Below are positions 58,447-64,000 of a stretch of DNA of 64,000 nucleotides, piece after piece. This stretch comes from Candidatus Hydrogenedentes bacterium ADurb.Bin170 (GTDB taxonomy: Bacteria > Hydrogenedentota > Hydrogenedentia > Hydrogenedentales > CAITNO01): positions 1 to 64,000 of the forward strand of contig MWCY01000014.1 in NCBI GenBank assembly GCA_002070275.1. Direction: 5' to 3'. Both the position numbers and the translations under genes were made by a program. How positions within the stretch are numbered: the first letter of the stretch is position 1; every line of letters starts with the position of its first letter. Below the pieces are notes generated by a model. That model was not told the origin of the DNA. It saw only the letters and a list, made by a program, of their open reading frames with translations, and did not search any database.

Positions 58447-58890
58447 ATGATTATTGCTGTCGGATCGGATCATGCCGGATATGAGGCGCCCGAACCCTTA
58501 TACAAACCGTCCGTGATCGCCCGTCTGGAAGCTATGGGGCACACTGTGATTGATTGCGGCACCAATGGTCCGGAATCGGTGGATTATCCCGACTTTGCAA
58601 ATGCTGTATGCAAAGAAGTGCTGGAAGGGCGTGCCCGGTACGGTGTGCTCATCTGCGGTACCGGCATCGGCATCGGCATGGCGGCAAACAGACACCCCGG
58701 CATCCGCGCCGCCACCTGTACCAGCAGGGAAATGGTGCATCTTGCCCGGGCGCATAATGATGCCAATGTGATCGCGGTGGGTCGGCGCATTCTGACGCTG
58801 GATCAGTGTCTCGACCTGATTACACTTTTTCTTGACACCGCTTTTGAGGGCGGCGAACGGCACTGCCGGCGTATAGCCAAACTGGGCTGA
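58447..58890 (+). CDS. rpiB: Ribose-5-phosphate isomerase B
   Basis: The 147-residue RpiB interconverts ribose-5-phosphate and ribulose-5-phosphate. Motifs: IIAVGSDHAGYEA, DYPDFANAV, VLICGTGIGIGMAANRHPGIRAA with the catalytic Cys, and ARAHNDANVIAVGRR. AAAAGGA precedes the ATG at 58447; upstream in-frame codons fall inside tsaC. The order tsaC-rpiB is a common bacterial arrangement. It closes the rph-rdgB-tsaC-rpiB group. Confidence 0.95.
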   Translation: MIIAVGSDHAGYEAPEPLYKPSVIARLEAMGHTVIDCGTNGPESVDYPDFANAVCKEVLEGRARYGVLICGTGIGIGMAANRHPGIRAATCTSREMVHLARAHNDANVIAVGRRILTLDQCLDLITLFLDTAFEGGERHCRRIAKLG

Positions 58891-58900
58891 CCCGGGATAT

Positions 58901-58938
58901 AAAAAAAGCGGCACCCTTTTTTAATGAAAGGATGCCGC
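58901..58938 (-). terminator. Terminator for the DUF1080 gene
   Basis: A 12-bp stem (GCGGCACCCTTT / AAAGGATGCCGC, one mismatch) ends on the minus strand in seven T. It lies between the converging rpiB and DUF1080 genes and can serve both. Confidence 0.75.
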
Positions 58939-58962
58939 CGGGGAAACTGTTATTTCAGGGGA

Positions 58963-60192
58963 TTACCGGTTCAGCACGAAAAGGTCTTTCCAGCCGATGC
59001 CGTCCGCCCCGCCTGTATGCAGCTGCAGCGCAAAGAAGCCTTCAAAGAGACACTGCCCCTCGTCCACGAGATCCAGTACCCGGATGCCGTTTATCCAGGT
59101 GGTGACATGATTGCCTTCGCTGCGGATTTCAATGGTATTCCACTTTCCCGGGCGCACTGCCACGCTTTGCATGCTTGTCGGATCCGGTTTGACCAGCCAG
59201 CCGCGTTTGTAGCTTTCATAGACCCAGCCGGAAGGCCCCGGATATCCGGGGTCCACTTCGCCCTGCAGCCCGGCGATCAGGGGATACCCGTCGTCCTCCC
59301 GCAGCTTGATGGAGGAATGATAGAAAAGTCCGTAGTTGCCGTCGCCGGTCATATTAAAAGATCCGCGTACCCGGAAGTCTTTAAAAATCTCATCCGTTGA
59401 CAGATATCCTTCGGAGCGTTTGGGTCCGCTTTTACCCCAGATAACGCCGTCTTCAACGCTCCATTTTTCCGAGCCCCATTCTTTCCAGCCTGTAAGGGTG
59501 GTGCCATCGAAAAGGGAGCGCCAGTTGCTGTCGTCCCGCAAATTTTTAATGCGCACATTGCGGTATTCAATTTCTGTAAAGTCTTCTCCGGCTTCATAGG
59601 GGAAAAGCTGCAGCGCAATGAATCCGCTGATAAACGCCTCGTCCTCAATTCGGGCGGCGAGCACATCATGGAGATACACTTCCACCACGGGTCCCTGCGC
59701 AAGGATACGCATGGTATTCCAGTCACGCTGCTTGAGCGTTTTAGCGGCATCGGCGGAAGGTTCGGCGAGGTAACCTCTGCCGTTTTCTTCCATAAGTGTT
59801 CCCGTTCCCAGACGCTTGCGTGTCTCAATGTTTGCCTGATAGCCATACATCTGGCGGGGCGCAGCGTTCACCTCTTCCCCTTCTGCCAGGGGCATGCGCG
59901 GAAGCCAGTGGGAGCGGAGCTGTACGCCGCCGTTTGTGGGAACAGGTGTGCGGAACTCCAGCGAGAGCTCAAAGTCGGAGAACTCTTCTTTGTCATAAAG
60001 CAGCCAGGAATTCTGATCTTTTGCGGCACGACCTGAAATTACACCGTCTTCAGACACAGACCATTCACCTGCGAGAACACGCCACCCCTCCAGACTGTTG
60101 TCCGGTGTAAGGCTGACCCAGTCAGCGGCAAAAGCGGGGGAAAGCAGCGCAAAAACGCCGAGAATTAAAAAAGAATGAAACACACGAGTCAT
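58963..60192 (-). CDS. Secreted protein with two DUF1080 (3-keto-disaccharide hydrolase) domains
   Basis: The 409-residue product has a signal peptide (about residues 1-22, SPAFA-ADW). Two tandem lectin-like DUF1080 domains follow, each opening with a SL-[TF]-[PD]-x-[NTG]-x-L-x-GW line (SLTPDNSLEGWRV at about 26; SLFDGTTLTGWKEWG at about 225) and containing GGVQLRSHW or YGLFYHSSIKLR and WNTMRI or WNTIEIRSEG strands. GAAGGA precedes the ATG at 60192; the longer upstream frame does not start with a signal peptide. DUF1080 proteins are abundant in PVC-type genomes and some act on 3-keto-glycosides. Which of the two domains is catalytic cannot be told. Confidence 0.88.
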   Translation of the reverse strand: MTRVFHSFLILGVFALLSPAFAADWVSLTPDNSLEGWRVLAGEWSVSEDGVISGRAAKDQNSWLLYDKEEFSDFELSLEFRTPVPTNGGVQLRSHWLPRMPLAEGEEVNAAPRQMYGYQANIETRKRLGTGTLMEENGRGYLAEPSADAAKTLKQRDWNTMRILAQGPVVEVYLHDVLAARIEDEAFISGFIALQLFPYEAGEDFTEIEYRNVRIKNLRDDSNWRSLFDGTTLTGWKEWGSEKWSVEDGVIWGKSGPKRSEGYLSTDEIFKDFRVRGSFNMTGDGNYGLFYHSSIKLREDDGYPLIAGLQGEVDPGYPGPSGWVYESYKRGWLVKPDPTSMQSVAVRPGKWNTIEIRSEGNHVTTWINGIRVLDLVDEGQCLFEGFFALQLHTGGADGIGWKDLFVLNR

Positions 60193-60446
60193 GGCAAATC
60201 CTTCGATTCTGGTTTGGCCGGAGGTTAACCGGCAATGCAGGGGGCGTTCTGACATAACCCGGTCAGACACCTTCTTGAAAACAGGGGGAAAGACGCACGC
60301 CTCTCCTGTATTTAATCATACCGAATCCTGCATCCGGGCGCAAAATAGATCCTTCCTTTTCTGACGGAAAAGGAGGGTGCCATACACACGACCAGTGTCG
60401 CGCCACCGCAGGGGAGTTGTGTCGCAGTGCAGGGGAGTCAGCTTTT

Positions 60447-61223
60447 TTATAATCCCAGTTGATCCATAACCCGGTTTTGGGTATTCGTGTGCTGATTGGA
60501 AAAATCCTGGGCGCTGCTGCGTGTGCGTGAGCCGGCGGCTGAGGCACCGCTTGTATTCATACGCCCCAGTTCCTGCTGAATGCCAATCCCTGTCATCACT
60601 TCGCCCATGGGCCCGGTGCCCCCTATCCCGGCGCTGCGGTTGCCTGCTGTTCTGGCAGGGGCAGTGGGAGACACCTGACCGGGCAGTGAGATCTGCCCGT
60701 TCTGGTTGTTATACACAAACTCCTGACCGGCGCTCGTTCGGGGCAGTCTGGTCATATAATTAGGATAGAGTGCATCCAGTGTAGGCGGGTAATAGCCCGT
60801 CGCTGTTCCGTAACGGGTAATGGCATTGCGGATGGCAAGCATCATCTCCTGATCTTGTTTGGAGGATGCTCCTGCCGGTGCCGAGGCGGAAAGGGTGCCT
60901 GTCGCAGGATCGTAGTAATAGGGGCTTCCGTCGGGTTGTACCGGTATCTGAGGGAGATAGCCGGGAACCAGCGCATCCAGCGTGGGCGGGTTGCTGCCAT
61001 GTTCCGCACGGTATGCCTGCACCGCCTGATCAAAGCTGACGGAGCCCATTTTGTCCTTCACATAAGCAAGCTGTTTTGTAGCTGACTTGGCGTTCTGCGC
61101 CGCCAGTTCGCCCTGCACAGCTGTGACGGTCAGGATTTCCGCACCGCAGCCGCTCAGCAGCATAAGCATCAGGCAAAGGGCGGGAAACAAAAACAGGGCG
61201 GACAGAGGGTGTGCGTTTTTCAT
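60447..61223 (-). CDS. Lipoprotein with two GspG-like pseudopilin C-terminal repeats
   Basis: The 258-residue product has a lipoprotein signal with lipobox LSGC (Cys at about residue 26). Two related segments follow: YRAEHGSNPPTLDALVPGYL...GSPYYYDPATGTLS (about 70-110) and YGTATGYYPPTLDALYPNYM...GQEFVYNNQNGQIS (about 138-180). These match the surface-loop part of type II secretion pseudopilins (PPTLDAL, YDPxTG) but lack the hydrophobic methylated N-terminal helix. The rest is Gly/Ser/Thr/Asn-rich and disordered. It may be a secretion-system accessory or a surface display protein. No pilin genes are nearby. Confidence 0.75.
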   Translation of the reverse strand: MKNAHPLSALFLFPALCLMLMLLSGCGAEILTVTAVQGELAAQNAKSATKQLAYVKDKMGSVSFDQAVQAYRAEHGSNPPTLDALVPGYLPQIPVQPDGSPYYYDPATGTLSASAPAGASSKQDQEMMLAIRNAITRYGTATGYYPPTLDALYPNYMTRLPRTSAGQEFVYNNQNGQISLPGQVSPTAPARTAGNRSAGIGGTGPMGEVMTGIGIQQELGRMNTSGASAAGSRTRSSAQDFSNQHTNTQNRVMDQLGL

Positions 61224-61414
61224 GGCGCCGTTCCTTTTACCTGTGAAAACACCGGATAAAGAAACACTATTTCTCGACAGCTTTTCTGCTGCTGTACGAA
61301 AATCCCGTTCCTGTTGATCCGGTATTTTACTGTATACTTAATTATACCTTATTTCCGAATCCGCCGCTGAAAAAATAAAGGCGGTCGTTTCTGCCTGAGC
61401 CGGAGTATTTTTTA

Positions 61415-62644
61415 ATGAACAGTCGCGAGCGTGTTCTTGCCGCTTTGAATTTTGAAGCCTTTGACCGGACCCCCAGAGATCTCGGTGGTATGCCGTCCAC
61501 CGGGATCAGCTGCTTCGCCTACCCGGCACTGGTGCAGGCGCTCGGGCTGCCTCCCCGAAGGCCGCGGGTCTATGACACCGGTCAGATGCTGGCTCTTCCC
61601 GATACGGATGTATTGGACGCACTCGGATGTGATGTGGTTACACTGCAGCCCGATGTCACCAATGCTTTTCCTCAGCCGGAACTGTGGCATCCCTATCATT
61701 TCAACAATCGGCTGGATGCGGAAGTGCTGGATTTGTCGCCTTTCTCCGCACTGCCCGACGGCAGTGTCCGGCAGACTCCACCCGGTTCAGTCATGCCGCC
61801 TCATGCGTATGTTTTTGACGTGGAGCACGCCGGTCATGCTTTGGTTCTGTCCGGTGATATTCCCCGGCCGGATCTTGATGAAATACGCGCTTCTCTGAAG
61901 AAGAGGCGCTGGAGCAGAGAGCGGAAAAAACAGCTGCTGGAGACAGCGAAGCGTGTGCGGGACACCTCGGATCGCGCTGTGCTGTTCAATGGGCTTCAGC
62001 CCGGAATGGGTATCACCAATTTTACAGGGCTTGCCCTCTTTCCAATGCTCTGTCTCACCGAGCCCGAATTTGTTGAGGAACTGCACGGGATGCTGCTTGC
62101 CTTTACTCTTGAGGCACTGGAAGACTGGCTGCCTGAGCTGGGGCACTGCATTGACATATACATGTGCAGCGCCGATGACTGGGGCACTCAGAGTGCGCTG
62201 ATTGCTTCGCCTCAAATCTACAGGACTCTTTTCAAGCCCTTTTACAAAAAAATGAATGATGCCATTCATCAGCTGGCGCCCGGCGTGAAAACTTTTCTGC
62301 ATTCATGCGGTGCCATTTATGATTTAATGGATGATATTGCGGAAAGCGGTTTTGACATTCTTAATCCGGTACAATGGACCGCAGGCGGGCACAGCGTTCA
62401 GGAATGGAAAGATAAAGCCCGGCATCGCATTGCCCTCTGGGGCGGCGGTGTGAATACACAGCATACACTTCCGCGCGGAACCGTGCAGGAAGTCGAGGAG
62501 GAAGTGCGTCGGACGGTTTCCTGCCTGCAGGAAGACAGCGGCTACGTCTTTTGCGCCATTCACAACATTCTTGCGGAGATTGATCCGGAAAAAATCATTG
62601 CCATGTACAGGGCGGCGGGAGACATGGCACCGACACGGCAATAA
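61415..62644 (+). CDS. Uroporphyrinogen-decarboxylase-like protein (corrinoid methyltransferase family)
   Basis: The 409-residue protein begins MNSRERVLAALNFEAFDRTP, the standard opening of the UroD-like clan. It carries ADDWGTQSALIASPQIYRTL and a zinc-ligand-type FLHSCGAIYDLMDDI (about residues 293-307), followed by NPVQWTAGGHSVQEWK and IALWGGGVNTQHTLP. Such proteins act as methylcobamide:CoM-like methyltransferases or on unknown substrates; a haem role is unlikely because several HemE substrate residues are missing. They are numerous in Lentisphaerota and related anaerobes. It stands alone. Confidence 0.88.
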   Translation: MNSRERVLAALNFEAFDRTPRDLGGMPSTGISCFAYPALVQALGLPPRRPRVYDTGQMLALPDTDVLDALGCDVVTLQPDVTNAFPQPELWHPYHFNNRLDAEVLDLSPFSALPDGSVRQTPPGSVMPPHAYVFDVEHAGHALVLSGDIPRPDLDEIRASLKKRRWSRERKKQLLETAKRVRDTSDRAVLFNGLQPGMGITNFTGLALFPMLCLTEPEFVEELHGMLLAFTLEALEDWLPELGHCIDIYMCSADDWGTQSALIASPQIYRTLFKPFYKKMNDAIHQLAPGVKTFLHSCGAIYDLMDDIAESGFDILNPVQWTAGGHSVQEWKDKARHRIALWGGGVNTQHTLPRGTVQEVEEEVRRTVSCLQEDSGYVFCAIHNILAEIDPEKIIAMYRAAGDMAPTRQ

Positions 62645-62659
62645 AGCCCGTGCCGGAAC

Positions 62660-64000
62660 TCAGTCGCTGATTGTCTCAGGCACATTGAAGCCCTGTACCC
62701 GCAGGCGGAGAGGCGCGGTACTGCCCGAAGACGTTTGTGCCTGTACAGTTCTGCTTTCTCCCGGGAAAAGGGTCACATAATTATCGCTCCAGTAAACGGG
62801 TGCCAGTGAAAGATCACTATCCGCCGGCAGCAGCGCGAGTTCCATCTGAAAGGCGATACGGTCACTTTTATTTTCCAGCGTGATGGTATGGTTGGTTCCA
62901 TCAGAGGTGATCCGGCTTTCGACGGATGTTTCCGGGAGTGTATTCAGCCCGCTGTAATCGGCAACAGACTTGGGGTGTGTATAGAATACAGAGTCTTTGT
63001 GTCCCGAGGCACCGGGGACGTCCGGTGTTGCCGAAAGCCAGTATATATTTTCCGACAGGATAGCGCCGTCTTTATTTTTCAGAAGCATTTTAACAAACCG
63101 CAGGTTTCCGGCGGATTCAGGTATGCGGAGCGCTCCCGCGCGGGTGCAGCCGTCGGCAGCGACGGATACGGTAAAGCTATCCTGAGAAAGTACGCTGCCC
63201 GCCGGATCCAGAACGATTACATCGAGAGAAAGCCCGTCCTGCGCCTCATACAGGCTGTTTACCACATACACTGCCTGCTCATGGGGATCCAGAAGGGCAT
63301 GCACCGGGGTGCATGCTTTTTTGGCACCGAAATAGGCAGCTGTGGGACGGGTGTACCAGTCCACATACTGCCAGGTGAGCGCTGCAGGCCAGGCGGCATT
63401 GTATTTCCACGTGGTAATGCCCAGCGCATCATATTTGAAACGGGCGTACGCCTCGAACATGCCCCGGGCACTGTTGTAGTTCATGGCGTAAAGCTTTCTG
63501 CAGAAATCATTGAAGTCCGCTGCAGCGCCATAACTCTGTTCCATTGCCTGAATCACGGCATTAAAATATTCCATACCCTGTGTTACCGTGTGAAACGACC
63601 AGCATTCATTCTGCTGAATCGGCCATAGCGCCGATGCGGGCATCATCTGGCGCAAGCTGTCCTGTGCAGCCAGAATGCCGCCGATCCCGCCGGATTGAGC
63701 AAAGCCCCAGGCGGAATCAAAACGGCGTTCCCGGGTGAAAAAATAGTGGGACGGCCCGGCGTAGGTCCACAGCTCCCGCGTCCCTGTGCGGGTACCGCCT
63801 GTCTTGGCGCGGGTCGCAATATTGAAGGTGCCTGAGTGCGGCTGATAGCTTCGCTTAATACGATGCTTTTCCAGCAGATGCTGATAAGCCGCATCCAGCG
63901 TATCGGTCGGAAAGGTTTCATCATGCCCCAGAAAATGCACAAGACTCGGATGGTTGCGGATGCGCAGCAGCGTATCTTCCACACAGGCGATCGCCAGCGC
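62660..64000 (-). CDS. Glycoside hydrolase family 2-like enzyme, C-terminal part (cut by window edge)
   Basis: About 446 residues are visible. The frame stays open to base 64000, so the N-terminal domains and perhaps the nucleophile region lie outside. The visible part includes barrel segments (RNHPSLVHFLGHDE, WTYAGPSHYFF, ARFKYDALGITTWKYNAAWP) and TRPTAAYFGAKKACTPVHALL. These match exo-beta-glucosaminidase or mannosidase-type GH2 enzymes (CsxA-like), followed by two Ig-like C-terminal domains. The general acid/base (NE pair) cannot be located with certainty in the visible part. It converges on the UroD-like gene with 15 bp between the stops. Confidence 0.8.
   Translation of the reverse strand, partial: ALAIACVEDTLLRIRNHPSLVHFLGHDETFPTDTLDAAYQHLLEKHRIKRSYQPHSGTFNIATRAKTGGTRTGTRELWTYAGPSHYFFTRERRFDSAWGFAQSGGIGGILAAQDSLRQMMPASALWPIQQNECWSFHTVTQGMEYFNAVIQAMEQSYGAAADFNDFCRKLYAMNYNSARGMFEAYARFKYDALGITTWKYNAAWPAALTWQYVDWYTRPTAAYFGAKKACTPVHALLDPHEQAVYVVNSLYEAQDGLSLDVIVLDPAGSVLSQDSFTVSVAADGCTRAGALRIPESAGNLRFVKMLLKNKDGAILSENIYWLSATPDVPGASGHKDSVFYTHPKSVADYSGLNTLPETSVESRITSDGTNHTITLENKSDRIAFQMELALLPADSDLSLAPVYWSDNYVTLFPGESRTVQAQTSSGSTAPLRLRVQGFNVPETISD

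Overview
The window reads as part of the chromosome of an uncultivated, anaerobic, Gram-negative bacterium. Gram-negative character is supported by lipoproteins, secretin-domain proteins and a Rnf complex. Very large secreted proteins with Glu-Gly-Glu linkers, many secreted or sugar-handling hydrolases, and an [FeFe]-hydrogenase next to a hydrogenase-domain sensor suggest the Hydrogenedentota / Lentisphaerota / PVC neighbourhood. That placement is inferred from gene style only; no marker gene fixes it. I see no transposase, integrase, phage or CRISPR array.

Layout. 1-1005: tRNA-Leu(UAA), a 36-bp perfect palindrome and an 11-bp tandem repeat array. 1006-4695: a secreted small protein, a TPR lipoprotein and two compact secretin-domain proteins. 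4862-10330: complete rnfBCDGEA plus a tiny Cys-rich membrane protein. 10409-13639: secreted GH78 rhamnosidase. 13929-19108: giant surface protein whose signal peptide is joined to its start codon only across a poly-C tract. 19224-29347: redox and hydrogen block, made of a minus-strand two-gene sensor operon (hydrogenase-domain kinase plus receiver-kinase) divergent from rex and a hndABCD-type hydrogenase operon. 29442-35504: RNase H-like nuclease, radical SAM protein, DegT aminotransferase, Gfo/Idh/MocA oxidoreductase and a Tat-exported TIM-barrel protein. 35634-39407: an orphan copy of the giant protein's C-terminal domain and a propeller/DUF4091 protein. 39442-45007: GH1-like protein lacking the nucleophile, kinase-MurQ fusion, SDR, ClpP and ferritin. 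45170-48915: two secreted carbohydrate-type proteins. 49095-54786: HDOD/MshEN protein divergent from a coiled-coil/LRR membrane protein with seven exact 77-residue repeats. 55014-58890: ctpA-like protease, rph, rdgB, tsaC and rpiB. 58963-64000: tandem DUF1080 protein, GspG-like lipoprotein, UroD-like protein and the C-terminal part of a GH2 enzyme.

How it fits together. Rnf (ferredoxin:NAD+ with ion pumping) and the NADH/ferredoxin-type [FeFe]-hydrogenase share ferredoxin and NAD(H) pools. Rex senses NADH/NAD+, and a near-consensus Rex operator lies in front of the hydrogenase-sensor operon. The result would be a compact circuit reading both H2 and NADH for fermentative growth on sugars released by the surrounding hydrolases. 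The most distinctive observations are the sensor/Rex/bifurcating-hydrogenase module with a NuoF-GltD fusion, the off-frame poly-C tract in the giant surface protein, the shared EF-hand/CWxP C-terminal domain, and the 77-residue coiled-coil repeats.
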